This document shows positions 9,878 through 22,600 of a stretch of DNA of 64,000 nucleotides, in pieces; positions within the stretch are counted from its first letter, which is position 1, and every line of letters begins with the position of its first letter. A program made the translations under genes and the position numbers. The notes under the pieces are model-generated. The model worked only from the letters and a program-made list of their open reading frames with translations, made no database searches and had not been told where the DNA came from. Source of the stretch: Pleodorina starrii (lineage: Eukaryota > Chlorophyta > Chlorophyceae > Chlamydomonadales > Volvocaceae); NCBI GenBank assembly GCA_030267565.1, contig BRXU01000016.1, positions 1,180,501 to 1,244,500 on the forward strand, read 5' to 3'.

Positions 9878-11262
9878 CTACTGGATCCACAGCCAGGAGT
9901 GGTCCGTGCGCGCCAGCACGGCGCCATCCGGTGCAGTCAGTGTTGCCACCACCACCGCGGGCCCACCGGTGCTCCGGCACTGCAGCACGATCAAGTGGCG
10001 GCTGCCCCCTTGCAGTGCAAACCGCATCATGACCGGCGGGGCCCCCTGCTGGAAGTCCTCCGGTAGGGTCCGGCCTACTGGCTGGTTGTTCACAAGCACA
10101 ACTACGGCATCGTCTGCGGAAATGGTGAGGGTGACATTGACCAAGGGCGCCTGCTGCTCGCCGGCACTGCTGTCGCCAGCGGCGGCGGTGGCAGTGGGCG
10201 GCATTAGGAAGGTCTTGTAGAAGGATGTGTAGGCCCACGCTGAAGCCATGATGCTGTTGCCAAAGGGCACAAAAGCAGTTGGCAGGGAGGAGATCCAGCG
10301 GGCGGCCGGGTCGATGGCGGAGAAGCCGCCCGGGTGTGCGTACCGCTGGTGCATAACGTATGCGCTCACTCCTGCAGCGCGGCAGATGACTAAATGTATG
10401 AACGGTGGAGCAATACCTTCAGTATCTGGCCGCAACTGATAACTATTATATTGACGCAACACGCAGACAGTGATACGACCCTGTACGGCCACCGCCGCCG
10501 TAATAAACGTTTTTGTACGCTATTGCATCACGTATGAGAAAATAATGCTTTTGCGTCCTGGGATAAACAGCTAACCATACCTACTGAAATCGCGCCTGGA
10601 GGGTAATTAAAGAGCAAGCGAATGAACGAATCCGTGCCGATTCTGCGTCGGACGACAATTTATACGACGGAGATACTCAACATAACAGGCAAGGGCACTG
10701 TACTACGGCATACATGACACATTTGCAGATCTTGCAGCCACAGCATGAGCAGACGTTGGCGCTGTCCTGCTCACTGCCACAGCAGCGGCTGCAAACGGAA
10801 GATTAACATAATAATGTTGCTGAGCTGGATAGCTACATGGTGCGATCGCACGACTCTGTGGGTCTGATGTTTAACCTTACACCTGGAGGATATACGGTAG
10901 TCGTACACCGACATTGATTGCCATGCTGCATCCCCTCGCGCCCACCCTTCCGACAACGACCCCAAAACCCATAACAGCAGCAGCAGCAGCATCCAACTTG
11001 AGCGGTGCAAAAGGGTCATCGGTCGCCCGAACTTACCGTTGCGAGAGCCCGCCACTCGTCCGTCGTCCCGTCTTATGGCATGACCCATATCGCCCGTCGT
11101 TCCAGTGGACATGTCCGGCCTGAAGCGGCAGATGCCGGTGCTGCGCTCCCAGTCCCAGTGGACGCAGGTGGCGCGGACGAAGCAGGCCTGGCAGCAGGCG
11201 CCCTCGTCAGGTTGGGTCGAGGTGGCCAGGGCGGCGGAGTCGTTGCTGTACGCAACACCGTA
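9878..11262 (-). CDS. 3' part of a PAN/apple-like plus beta-sandwich (lectin-like) protein gene
   Basis: Two exons join in phase: 11262-11037 (enters in phase 0 after CAG, GTAAGT donor) and 10371-9878 (CTGCAG acceptor, TAG stop), giving the last 238 residues. The first exon has the cysteine pattern CCQACFVRATCVHWDW...CRF, like PAN/apple-type modules in volvocine extracellular proteins. The second reads ARWISSLPTAF, a FYKTF segment, VNVTLTISADDAVVVLVNNQ, LQGGSRHLIVLQC, PAVVVATLTAPDGAVLARTDHSW, typical of a galactose-binding-like jelly roll that senses carbohydrate. No start codon, signal peptide or upstream exon is found; a foldback element begins about 140 bp upstream. The gene may be truncated or continue upstream through the element as an intron. 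Confidence 0.6.
10372..11036 (-). other. intron of the PAN/lectin-like gene
   Basis: The 665-bp intron is bounded by a GTAAGT donor and a GCTGCAG acceptor on the minus strand. Nothing else is recognised in it. Confidence 0.6.
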
Positions 11263-11403
11263 CTGCATGAGCGAGCAGTCTGGGCGGGATTCCCGGCATG
11301 CGCGCGGACGCGTGCGGGCACCAGAGGAGCATTGTTGTATGCGGGTAGGTGCATGCGCGGTAATGAGAGGCGGGCGAAGCAGGCGGGCGGGAAATGAAGT
11401 TCG

Positions 11404-12152
11404 ACGTTTTGGTAGTCACGAGGGCCAAGATGTCGCCCCGCCCTGCCCTGCCCGGCCGTTTTTGTGCCCTCTGTTACCATTATTGTATGCGTACACGTTA
11501 CATTCAAGTAATACACGTTTCGCTGTCCCACCCGTTCCCAACCTTCATTGCCCTTGCCCAAGGTCTGTTCTAGTTGACATGGCAATGGCTGCGCATAGCA
11601 ACATTTCCACTACTTATGTGTGTAAATTTCTCAGACGCGGTCGCGTTATGTTGGTTGTTGGTGGACGTTTCAGTTCTGGTCGTCACGGGGGCGATTATGT
11701 CGCCCAGCCCTGCCTGGGCCGGACTGTTTTGTGCTTTCCGTTCCTCATCCTGTTCCGTCTCCTCTACGGCCGTCCGTAGTGTGCAGTAAGCTCGTCCGAA
11801 GCATTTTCGCGTTGCGCGTACCTTCCTGGTACTGCTTTTTACCGCTGTACGGGTCCCACGTCCTGGGTCCCACGCTGTACCCAGGGACATAAACCTCTTT
11901 TGGTTCTTAGAACCAAAATCGGTAAAGTTAGTGGACATGTTGCCAAATGCAGCCATGTCCAGGTCCACTAAAACAGACCTTGGGCAAGGGCAATGAAGGT
12001 TGGGAACGGGTTGGACAACGAAACGTGTATTACTTTATCGGAATTGGAACGTGTATGCATACAGGATAACAGGAATGGCAACAGAGGGCACAAACAAGGC
12101 CGGGCCGGGCCGGGCTGGGCGACTGCTTGGCCCTCGTGACGACCAAAACGGA
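11404..12152. mobile_element. 750-bp foldback element with long imperfect inverted arms
   Basis: The sequence from about 11404 to 11610 is the imperfect reverse complement of about 11925-12152. Matching pieces include ACGTTTTGGTAGTCACGAGG with CCTCGTGACGACCAAAACG, and CCGTTCCCAACCTTCATTGC with its exact complement near 11990. The arms continue inward with more mismatches towards a centre near 11.78 kb. No transposase frame is present, so it is a non-autonomous foldback or a decayed inverted duplication. Confidence 0.65.
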
Positions 12153-12761
12153 AACGGTCGCCAACGACCATCACAACAAGAAGGGCCTGCGGCGATCCCG
12201 GAATTTTGTCGCGCCGTAGTGTTATGGCAGGCGTGGGTTGATAGGAAGACGAACGGCAGTCAGTGTGCTGCAGCCAGCGGTAAGTTTGGATTGGAGGTTC
12301 CGTCTCGCACGGGTCCAATTATGAAGAACCTCTATCCCACGCTATTAGTATAATCAATATACTACAGGTGCACCTGGTCAACCAACTGGCTGGACCTGTT
12401 GCGAGAACCTGTAGATGCCTAGGTCGAAACCTGTCGAAACCAGTCCGGACGCCAGGCTCATACTCGCACCCACGCACCTATGGCGGCCGCTGCTGATGCT
12501 GTTGCGCCGGTCGCTGTCACGGCTGCTGTTTCCGAGCGTTCAGCTGTATGTGCTAGGCCGGCCGCCCCCTCCCACACATTCCTTGCCTCCAACATACAAC
12601 CGGGCTTGCCGTGCGTTCTCACTCCTCAGAGAGCTCGCCCAGCTGGGGCCGCCCTGCCCCACAAGCCATTCCCTCCTGCTCATCATGCCGCGACCCATTG
12701 ATAGACGCGACTGCCCCAGGTATGCGCGGATGGCGCTCCTAGATAGACGGCTGTATGTGCA

Positions 12762-12797
12762 AGAAAGAAAAGAAAGAAAGAAAAGAAAGAAAGTTTA
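12762..12797. repeat. (AAAG)n/(AAAAG)n microsatellite
   Basis: A short run of AAGAAAGAAA repeats inside the large foldback element. Confidence 0.9.
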
Positions 12798-15062
12798 CAC
12801 TGGACCGTAAGCCCGAGCGTGGGTTAAGGGAACAGACTGATGCCTCTTCGGCGGGTACTTTCAGCCCATTACCGCGGTGACCGCCTTATTGACTAAGATG
12901 GGTTGCTTCTCCCACCCACTCCGTGTCTGGGCTCCGTCTCACTCGGATCACATCTGGGTACCCGCACGCACTTTTCCCAGATATGCCAGACACATCATTG
13001 TTGAACATTCAACCGAGATGAGTTCTACCAGTGCAGGGGACAGGGACATAGCTAAAGAGCCATGCGATCACCTGCTGTTCGTTCCCACACCAGGGCCCCC
13101 ATCGGTCACCCAGCCCTCTGCGAAGGCCGTGATCGAACTGGTAACCTCTCGGTCATCAATTTAGTGCCCTAACTCTCAGGCACTCCTAGGGGATGATGTA
13201 TGTGCATCTGATGGCCGTCCGCTGGGTGCGTCCATGCTGGTGGCCCCCCATCCAAACCGCGTCTCTAGGCTGTGACAGCGAAAGGAGAACACCTAAAATG
13301 ACAGTAACCACCACATATAGCGTTAGGCAAGCCGCCATTACCGAATCGTTCATGCCGGCGTGCGGCGACGCTCTTCATCCTGCCTGACGTTGGGGGTTTC
13401 CTTCGACTGACAGCTCTTTTCCGGATACGTGCGCTTTGTGGCTTTACCTGTTCGTCACCCGCCGTTATTTGCACCCTCGCGTGCAAACGTCCTGTTCACC
13501 GTTCTTAACAAGCACCTGCGTCGTTGTCGCACGGGTTCGAGACGTTCGCAACAAGCACCTGCGTCATTGTCGCACGGGGTCGAGATACGAAGAACCTCTA
13601 TCAAACGCTATTGTCAAAACGATCATCATACTACAGGTACCGCTAATGCATTTCCTTCGGTGCACGTGGTCAACGAACTGGCTCGACATGGCACTGGGGC
13701 ACAGCGTGCACAACCCAGTTCCGTGTGGCTGACAGTCCGCGCGGCAGTTTCGTAGGTCCGTCGTAGACGCGGCGAAGAGGACGACCTGCACGCCGTTGTC
13801 TTCGTTGCGAACCCTACCCTACTACCCTGCCATAGCCTACCGTACCCTAGTCAGCGCAACCGGGCTGCGGCTCGCTCCTGAGCATCTTGCACAGCCCGCT
13901 CCAGCACATCCTGGCACTGTTCGGCCTGCGCCTCGCTCGCATTTTTGCCCCCAATAACCGGGCTGCGGCCCGCTCCCGGGCACTCTGCACAGCCTGCTCG
14001 AGACCACTTGCTGTGCTGTGCTGGGCTCGACGCGTGTTATTACTCCTCAACGTACTAGCCCAGGTTAGGACGCCCTGCCCCAGGAGCCATTCCAGCTCAG
14101 GCCGCGACCCGTTGATGGTTGCTGCACACCTGTCTTGATTGTACTACCGTAACGCGAGCTGCCTCAGGTACGCACTGACAGTGCTTCTTAAAGGATGTAC
14201 CGAAGATGGCCGAGAACGTGCCGAAGAAGGCCGTCCGCCAGGTATGTCCATGCGGATTCCCCCCCGCTTGCTGTGTCAAGGAATACATATCACACCTACG
14301 ATAACAATGGCATTGCCCCTGCCGCGCGCATCCCGTCCCTATGCAAGACGCGCCCGCGGCCGGTCGCGGCTGCTGCTGATGCTGTTGCGCCAATCGCTAT
14401 CACAGCTGCTGCTTCCGGGCGTTCAGCTGTTCGTGCTAGGCCGGCCGGCCCCTACGCCCCTCCCACACACTCCTTGCCTCCAACAACCGGGCTGCGACTC
14501 GCTCCATCCTGAGCATCCAGCACAGCCCGCTGCCCCCTGCTGGGCTGTCCCGGAAACCAACACGCGGATTGCTGCCCGCGATGGACAGCTCGTTTTCGAA
14601 CCTGTGCGCTTGGTCGCTTCACCTGTTCATCACCCGCCTGTTGTCACGCACCGATTCCAACGACGTTCTCGTTGTTCTTCGGACGCGTGGACCTGCGCAT
14701 CGTATGTATGCTCCGGTTTCGGCCTCCTGCGTCCTGCGCCTCGCGCATGCGCACCCGTCGCTTGGCAGCCAAGCGCCATTCATATTGGATTTGTTCTTCA
14801 AATCGCGGTGGCGGTCCATAGGTCTCCGCGTAATGCGTCAACCGTTCGCGTAACCGTTACAGCTCGCCATCTGGTCTTTACGTCGTGTTACCTTCCCTCG
14901 CTATCATGTGTTGATACTCCTTCGCGCTGCCTTTGCATTGTTCGCTTTCGTCTTTGCATTGTTCGCTTCCCGGTTTCGGCCTTCTTCTTCCCGCTGCTCG
15001 CGCTCCCGTGCTTTGCCTCGCTTCAATGGATTCCATTGTTTATGCTATTCTCGCGTGTGTTT

Positions 15063-15108
15063 CTATACCCGGAAATTGGTCTCAGACCAATTGAAGGGTT
15101 AAGCACCA
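15063..15108. repeat. 46-bp motif with perfect internal dyad, copy 1
   Basis: The block contains AATTGGTCTCAGACCAATT, a perfect dyad with a one-base centre, followed by GAAGGGTTAAGCACCAGAAG. It recurs in the same orientation at about 15843-15890 and inverted many times in the array at 25.2-26.47 kb. In 15110-15350 the sequence continues like that array unit, in reverse complement. Confidence 0.75.
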
Positions 15109-15842
15109 GAAGAGTTGTGATGTCAATATGTGGGCCAGCAGTACACATGTGGGCGGTAACGGGGCAGTACCGTCGCATCGTCAGCGGCACCGAAGCACGC
15201 TTAGAACAGGAGAAATTGCAGAGAATGGCAAGGGCGGCAGTTTGTGAGTCGGAAGCAAGGATCGGCGAGACGAAATGGAGTCAAACAAGGGAAAGCGTCA
15301 TGAGGACGCCAGTGCAGGGCGCACTTCGCTGTGTGCCTGCGAGGGCCCGTACAAGCGCATGTGAAAGGCGACACGTTTTTCAATTGAAGTCGCCCATCGT
15401 TTGCCAGAACGGACCACAATAGGAAAGGCGGTGACGCATGCGTAATGCGTTGAAAGGAGAACCAAGCGCCCGGCGGACGCAAACGTTGCGTATAAACACA
15501 TGCGAGAATGGCATAAGCAATAGAATCCATTTGTGCGAGGCAAAGCACGGGAGCGCGAACAGCGGGAAGGAGAAGGCCGAAACCGGGAAGCGGGCATTGC
15601 AAAGACGAACGCAGATAATGCAAAGGCAGCGCGAGGGTATCAAAAATGATAGCGAGGAAATGCGACACGCCTTAAAAAGCAGCATTTGTTATCTCAGCGT
15701 GACACACGTGGCCGGTAACGGAGCGGTACAGCCGCATTGTCAGCGGCGCCGTTGCACGTCTAAAGCCGGGCAAAATACTGAGAATAGCAAGGGTGGAAGT
15801 ATGTGAGTCGCAAGCGATGGGCGGCGAGGCGAAACTGGGTCG

Positions 15843-15890
15843 TACCCGGAAATTGGTCTCAGACCAATTGAAGGGTTAAGCACCAGAAGA
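15843..15890. repeat. 46-bp motif with perfect internal dyad, copy 2
   Basis: Second copy of the motif at 15063-15108 in the same orientation, here followed by a segment also found at 15430-15475 (GGCGGTGACGCATGCGTAATG). Confidence 0.75.
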
Positions 15891-16844
15891 GAGGCGGTGA
15901 CGCATGCGTAATGCGTTGAAAGGAGAACCAAGCGCCCGGAAGGAAGGAAATGCAGCATTTGTCATAAAAGGACGACAATAAGAAACGCGGTGACGCATGT
16001 ATAATGCGCAGGAAGGAGAACCAAGCGCCCGGAGGACGCAAACGTTGCGTGTAAACACATGTGAGAATGGCATACACAACGGAATCCATTTGTGCGAGGC
16101 AAAGCATGGGAGCGCGAACAGCGGGAAGGAGAAGACGGGAGAAGGCCGAAACCGGGAAGCGGGCATTGCCAAGACGAACGCGGACAATGCAAAGGCAGCG
16201 CGAAGGAGTATCAACAAATGTTAGCGAGGGAATGCAACACGCCATAAAGACCAGATGGCGAGCTGTGACAGTTACGCGAACGGTTGACGCAATACGCGGA
16301 GACCTCTGGACCGACACCGCGATCAGAAGAACAAATCCAATCTGAATGGCGCTTGGATGCAAAGCGACGGTTACGCATGCGCGAGGCGCAGGACCTAGGA
16401 GGCCGAAACCGGAGCATACATACGCTGCGCAGGTTCACATGCGTCCAAAGGCTGTTTGCAGGGCAACGAAAACGACGCAGTAAACTGTGCGTGAACCTGG
16501 CGTTTACACGCGAGGGTGATGAACAGGTAAAGCGACCAAGCACACGCATCCGAACAAGAGCTGTCCGTCGAAGCAAGCCCCAAATTGTCGCCGGTATGAG
16601 GATGTGTCTGGCATGTCTGGGAAGAATGCGTGCGGGTTCCAAGATGTGATCGGAGTGAGACGGGGCCCAGACACGGAGGGGTGCGTGGGCTAAGCAACCC
16701 ATCTTATTAGTCACAAATGCGGTCGCCGTGGTTGTGGGCTGTGCCCGCCGAAGAGGCATCAGTCTGCTCCCTTAACACACGCTTGGGCTTACGGTCCAGC
16801 GTCAACTTTCCTTGTGCATGCGGTGCCCCAGTGCCATGGCCGCC

Positions 16845-16918
16845 ACCCCCGCCGGGGACCGTGGTGGGACCGGGGGAGACCGGGGGGGACCGTGGTGAGA
16901 CCGCCGAGGACCGGGGTT
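16845..16918. repeat. GGGACCG-type low-complexity run
   Basis: Repeated GGGACCGTGGTGGGACCGGG-like words with several G-runs, which could form a G-quadruplex. It lies between the mapped arms of the large foldback element. Confidence 0.6.
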
Positions 16919-17803
16919 TTGGGCTTGTGGACCCTCTGTCTGCCAGTTTTTCCCCGCTGTGATTGCCCCTGTCGGGCTACGCGAAGCATGGGAATGCTTG
17001 GGTGTTATTCACCGTTGAGCACAACGTGGGCAAAACGACGTGTGTAACATTAAGTCCTTTGGGGCCCACAGGGGGAGGGTGGGGCATGGCCTCCGTGCTT
17101 TGCTAGTGGGTTAGGATGGCCACATTCGATCCACATGTCATCCTGCCTTGGCACGTGCACCCATGTAAGCCGCAGCATTCACGTCCGGACTGGGTTCAAC
17201 CTAGGCATTTACAGGTTCTCGTGAGAGGCAGGTCCAGCCACTTCGTTGACCACGTGGCCCGAAGGTGCTGCATTAGCTGTACATGTAGTATGATGATCAG
17301 GGATGATCGTTTTGATAATAGCGTGGGATAGAGGTCCTTCGTAACTCTCGGGATGGAACCTGCAATCCGCAATTCCAAGCCGACCTGTTACTCGCTGCTG
17401 CGTACCGCCGGCTGCGGCACACTGACTGTCGTCCGTCTTCCTATCAACACACGCTTTCCACAACTCAACGGCGCAACCAAATTCCGGGATCACCGCAGGC
17501 CCTTCTTGTGCATTGTTTAAGCGTAACCACTCGCATCCGTACTCGCCGCTAACTTTGTGTGGGGAATGCCATTAGCGTCACGACCCGACCTCGCTTGCAC
17601 CCTATATTCTCCTCTACCACAACCGGCCATACACACCGCGCAGCGGCCCTCAACCTCCACACACATGAAACCCCCTGTCTGCCCCAAACGCTACCTTGAA
17701 CCCCCTGCACCAGCCGAGCTTATGCGCATCCCACGCCTCCGTCTGGTTCTCTATAGGGCTTATGCGCTTTCCCCGCCTGTGACCAGCCTCCTTCCGCTCC
17801 TTA

Positions 17804-18541
17804 TCACAGCACATACACGGCTTGCACCTGATAGCGCGGGGCCTTGGGCTGGCGCTTCCGCTCGCTGGTACTGAATCGCCCGGCCCAGCAGGGGCTCTGC
17901 GCTTGCACCCGCAGCCACCTCAGGGTGCACCGCCGCGTCCTCAGCACCCGTACCGTGCTGCTGATGTGGTGGCCCTGAACGCCGCTCACCTCCGCGCTAT
18001 TGAAGGGGACCAGCATGCTGCTCGCCACGCCCAGCTCCCGGCCCGTCAGCTAGGCTGCATAGGCCCTGTCCGAGGCACCTCCCTCCACGTCGGTTGCCAG
18101 GCGCAGGGCGGCACCTTTGCGCCACGTTGCGCGACCGTTGCACCGCCGCAAGATCTCTACGAACTGCCTTGCCTGGTAAGACTTCCGCCGGCTCCCCCAC
18201 CGTAGCGTCCCGGTCGATGCCCCTCGCCACATGCAACACCAGCCGTGCAAAAGCGGCGCCGTGGTCACGGCCAGCGCCCTGGCCACTATCTCGTCCGCCA
18301 CCTGAGCCATTTGCCGCGCCGTCCGAGCCTGGCCGTTTATACGCTGCAGCAGCTCCCCAAAGGCCGCCAGCTTGTCCTCTGGGACCCTGAACGCTTGCGC
18401 GGCAGCATCCACCATCGTGTCTGGGAAGCGCACCACCCGCTTGGGCTGCTGTTGGCATTGGGACAGGCTAAGCGTGAGGCCTAGCACCACAAGCAGCCGC
18501 ACTACTGCCCGTACTGGTACTGAGCTTAGGTGCTGCCGCAA
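17804..18541 (-). pseudogene. DIRS-like retrotransposon RT/RNase H remnant
   Basis: On the minus strand 18541-18050 reads VRFPDTMVDAAAQAFRVPEDKLAAF, ARQMAQVADEIVARALAV, ARQFVEILRRCNG, WRKGAALRLATDVEGGASDRAYAA and then a stop. Past the stop, in a second open frame, the protein continues GRELGVASSMLVPFNSAEVSG, HISSTVRVLRTRRCTLRWLR. The order (RT-tail helices, then an acidic-start RNase H with TDVEGGA and a later S-x-E core) is what I know from DIRS/Pat-type elements of volvocine algae. The internal stop shows it is dead. The 5' RT catalytic part and any tyrosine recombinase are absent. Confidence 0.6.
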
Positions 18542-18549
18542 CCTCGGGG

Positions 18550-19615
18550 TACCCGCAGGGGCCTAATCAACTTGGCAGCGCGCACGGGCCTGGGAATCGG
18601 GCGCAGTCCTGGCACAACCGCAGGGCTTATGCAACTTAGTAGCCGTGTGAGCGTGAGGCCTCAGTGCCGGCCACCGCCTGTGCAGACCTGAAGGGGCTTA
18701 CGCAGCTCGGCAGCACGATGGCGTGAGGCCTGGTAGCCGAGTGCAGCTGCGGCGTACCCACAGGCCGTATGTAACCCATCAGACGCGCGAGCGCGGGCCG
18801 GGGAGCCGAGTTCGACTGTGGCATACCCGAAGGGGCCTTTGTAACTTAGCAGCACGAGGACACGGGAGCTGAGCGCGGCCAGGGCCGTAAGCAACTTAGC
18901 AGCAGCTCGCGCGTGGGTCTTGGAGCCGAGCGCAGCCCTGACATACCCGCAGGGCCTATGCAACCTTACACCAGCTCGAGAATGCGAGGCCTGGGTGCCT
19001 GGTGCAGCCACGGGGAGACGGGATAACCGCCGGGCCTATGCAACTTAACAGCCGTGTGCGCGTGGGCTGAGGACCACCACGAAATACCCGCAGGGGCCTA
19101 TGCAAATCAGCAGCAGCGCGAGCGTTCGCCTAGATGCCGGGCGCAGCCCCGGCGTACCCGTATGGGCGTATGCAGCTCGGCAGCACGATGGCGTGAGGCC
19201 TGGTAGCCGAGCGCAGCCGCCGCATACCTGCCCGGCCGTAGGCCACTTTGCAGCAGCGCAAGCGTGAGCCTGGGTGCCCGGCGCAGCCACGGCCAACCGC
19301 AGTGTTATACGTGATTTGGCAGCAGCGTGAGCGGGAAGCCTGGGTGCCGCCGCGGCCTACCCGCAGGGGGCCTATGTAACTTAGCAGCCTTGAGAGCGTA
19401 AGGCTTAGGTGCCGGGCGTTGCCCTATACAGCCCCGCAGCCCCGTGAAGCCTGGTAGCCGAGCGCGGCCACGAGATTCCTGCGGTCCGTGAACCTTGCAA
19501 CAGCGAGAGCTTGAGTCCTGGAAGCCGAGCGCAATCGCGGCCTACACACAGAGCTGTACGTAACTCAGCAGCAGCCCGGGTGCCGGGCGCATGCCCTGCC
19601 AACCTGCAGGGGCCA
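18550..19615. repeat. decayed left shoulder of the 67-bp satellite
   Basis: Diverged units of about 66-70 bp share words with the clean array (CCGCAGGGGCCTATGCAA, TTAGCAGC, GTGAGCGTGAGGCCTGG) but differ heavily from each other. Divergence increases away from the array. Confidence 0.8.
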
Positions 19616-22600
19616 ATGCAATTAGCAGCGTGAGCGCGAGGCCTGGGTGCCGGGCGCATGACCGGCGTACCCGCAGGGGCCAATGCAATTAGCAGCGTGA
19701 GCGCGAGGCCTGGGTGCCGGGCGCATGTCCGGCGTACCCGCAGGGGCCAATGCAATTAGCAGCGTGAGCGCGAGGCCTGGGTGCCGGGCGCATGACCGGC
19801 GTACCCGCAGGGGCCAATGCAATTAGCAGCGTGAGCGCGAGGCCTGGACGCATGGCGCATGCCCGGCGTACCCGCAGGGGCCAATGCAATTAGCAGCGTG
19901 ATCGCGAGGCCTGGGTGCCGGGCGCATGTCCGGCGTATCCGCAGGGGCCAATGCAATTAGCAGCGTGAGCGCGAGGCCTGGGTGCCGGGCGCATGTCCGG
20001 CGTACCCGCAGGGGCCAATGCAATTAGCAGCGTGATCGCGAGGCCTGGGTACCGGGCGCATGTCCGGCGTACCCGCAGGGGCCAATGCAATTAGCAGCGT
20101 GAGCGCGAGGCCTGGGTGCCGGGCGCATGTCCGGCGTACCCGCAGGGGCCAATGCAATTAGCAGCGTGAGCGTGAGGCCTGGGTGCCGGGCGCATGTCCG
20201 GCGTACCCGCAGGGGCCAATACAATTAGCAGCGTGAGCGCGAGGCCTGGGTGCCGGGCGCATGTCCGGCGTACCCGCAGGGGCCAATGCAATTAGCAACG
20301 TGAGCGCGAGGCCTGGGTGCCGGGCGCATGTCCGGCGTACCCGCAGGGGCCAATGTAATTAGCAGAGTGAGCGCGAGGCCTGGGTGCCGGGCGCATGCCC
20401 GGCGTACCCGCAGGGGCCAATGCAATTAGCAGCGTGATCGCGAGGCCTGGGTGCCGGGCGCATGTCCGGCGTACCCGCAGGGGCCAATGCAATTAGCAGC
20501 GTGGGCGCGAGGCCTGGGTACCGGGCGCATGTCCGGCGTACCCGCAGGGGCCAATGCAATTAGCAGCGTGAGCGTGAGGCCATGGTACCGGGCGCATGTC
20601 CGGCGTACCCGCAGGGGCCAGTGCAATTAGCGGCGTGAGCGCGAGGCCTGGGTACCGGGCGCATGTCCGGCGTACCCGCAGGGGCCAATGCAATTAGCAG
20701 CGTGATCGCGAGGCCTGGGTACCGGGCGCATGTCCGGCGTACCCGCAGGGGCTAATGCAATTAGCAGCGTGAGCGCGAGGCCTGGGTACCGGGCGCATGT
20801 CCGGCGTACCCGCAGGGGCCAATGCAATTAGCAGCGTGAGCGCGAGGCCTGGGTGCCGGGCGCATGACCGGCGTACCCGCAGGGGCCAATGCAATTAGCA
20901 GCGTGAGCGCGAGGCCTGGACGCATGGCGCATGCCCTACCAACCGCAGGGGCTGATGCAATTAGCAACGTGAGCACGAGGCCTGGGTGCCGGGCGCATGT
21001 CCGGCGTACCCGCAGGGGCCAATGCAATTAGCAGCGTGAGCGCGAGGCCTGGGTGCCGGGCGCATGTCCGGCGTACCCGCAGGGGCCAATGCAATTAGCA
21101 GCGTGAGCGCGAGGCCTGGGTGCCGGGCGCATGACCGGCGTACCCGCAGGGGCCAATGCAATTAGCAGCGTGAGCGCGAGGCCTGGACGCATGGCGCATG
21201 CCCGGCGTACCCGCAGGGGCCAATGCAATTAGCAGCGTGATCGCGAGGCCTGGGTGCCGGGCGCATGTCCGGCGTATCCGCAGGGGCCAATGCAATTAGC
21301 AGCGTGAGCGCGAGGCCTGGGTGCCGGGCGCATGTCCGGCGTACCCGCAGGGGCCAATGCAATTAGCAGCGTGATCGCGAGGCCTGGGTACCGGGCGCAT
21401 GTCCGGCGTACCCGCAGGGGCCAATGCAATTAGCAGCGTGAGCGCGAGGCCTGGGTACCGGGCGCATGTCCGGCGTACCCGCAGGGGCCAATGCAATTAG
21501 CAGCGTGAGCGTGAGGCCTGGGTACCGGGCGCATGTCCGGCGTACCCGCAGGGGCCAATGCAATTAGCAACGTGAGCACGAGGCCTGGGTGCCGGGCGCA
21601 TGTCCGGCGTACCCGCAGGGGCCAATGCAATTAGCAGCGTGAGCGCGAGGCCTGGGTGCCGGGCGCATGTCCGGCGTACCCGCAGGGGCCAATGCAATTA
21701 GCAGCGTGAGCGCGAGGCCTGGGTGCCGGGCGCATGACCGGCGTACCCGCAGGGGCCAATGCAATTAGCAGCGTGAGCGCGAGGCCTGGACGCATGGCGC
21801 ATGCCCGGCGTACCCGCAGGGGCCAATGCAATTAGCAGCGTGATCGCGAGGCCTGGGTGCCGGGCGCATGTCCGGCGTACCCGCAGGGGCCAATGCAATT
21901 AGCAGCGTGAGCGTGAGGCCTGGGTGCCGGGCGCATGTCCGGCGTACCCGCAGGGGCCAATGCAATTAGCAGCGTGAGCGCGAGGCCTGGGTGCCGGGCG
22001 CATGTCCGGCGTATCCGCAGGGGCCAATGCAATTAGCAACGTGAGCGCGAGGCCTGGGTGCCGGGCGCATGACCGGCGTACCCGCAGGGGCCAATGCAAT
22101 TAGCATCGTGAGCGCGAGGCCTGGACGCATGGCGCATGCCCGGCGTACCCGCAGGGGCCAATGCAATTAGCAGCGTGATCGCGAGGCCTGGGTGCCGGGC
22201 GCATGTCCGGCGTATCCGCAGGGGCCAATGCAATTAGCAGCGTGAGCGCGAGGCCTGGGTGCCGGGCGCATGTCCGGCGTACCCGCAGGGGCCAATGCAA
22301 TTAGCAGCGTGATCGCGAGGCCTGGGTACCGGGCGCATGTCCGGCGTACCCGCAGGGGCCAATGCAATTAGCAGCGTGAGCGCGAGGCCTGGGTACCGGG
22401 CGCATGTCCGGCGTACCCGCAGGGGCCAATGCAATTAGCAGCGTGAGCGTGAGGCCTGGGTACCGGGCGCATGTCCGGCGTACCCGCAGGGGCCAATGCA
22501 ATTAGCAGCGTGAGCGCGAGGCCTGGGTGCCGGGCGCATGTCCGGCGTACCCGCAGGGGCCAATGCAATTAGCAGCGTGAGCGTGAGGCCTGGGTGCCGG

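Larger units (their letters stand above)
12168..17512. mobile_element. about 5.3-kb nested foldback element
   Basis: Several blocks on the left recur inverted on the right, in mirrored order: 12168-12430 with about 17200-17512 (shared AGAAGGGCCTGCGG, TTGATAGGAAGACG, CCTCTATCCCACGCTATTA, GAACCTGTA), and 12790-13010 with about 16590-16810. A second inverted pair, about 14585-14990 with 16130-16570, has its own centre near 15.58 kb. A third related copy of the outer arm lies at about 13560-13690. Identity is roughly 75-85% by eye. No intact transposase ORF is visible. This is probably a non-autonomous foldback with internal rearrangement. Confidence 0.65.

Noticed and set aside
13105..13190. Functional tRNA gene
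   Set aside because: Boxes are only approximate and no cloverleaf with a proper acceptor stem could be drawn.
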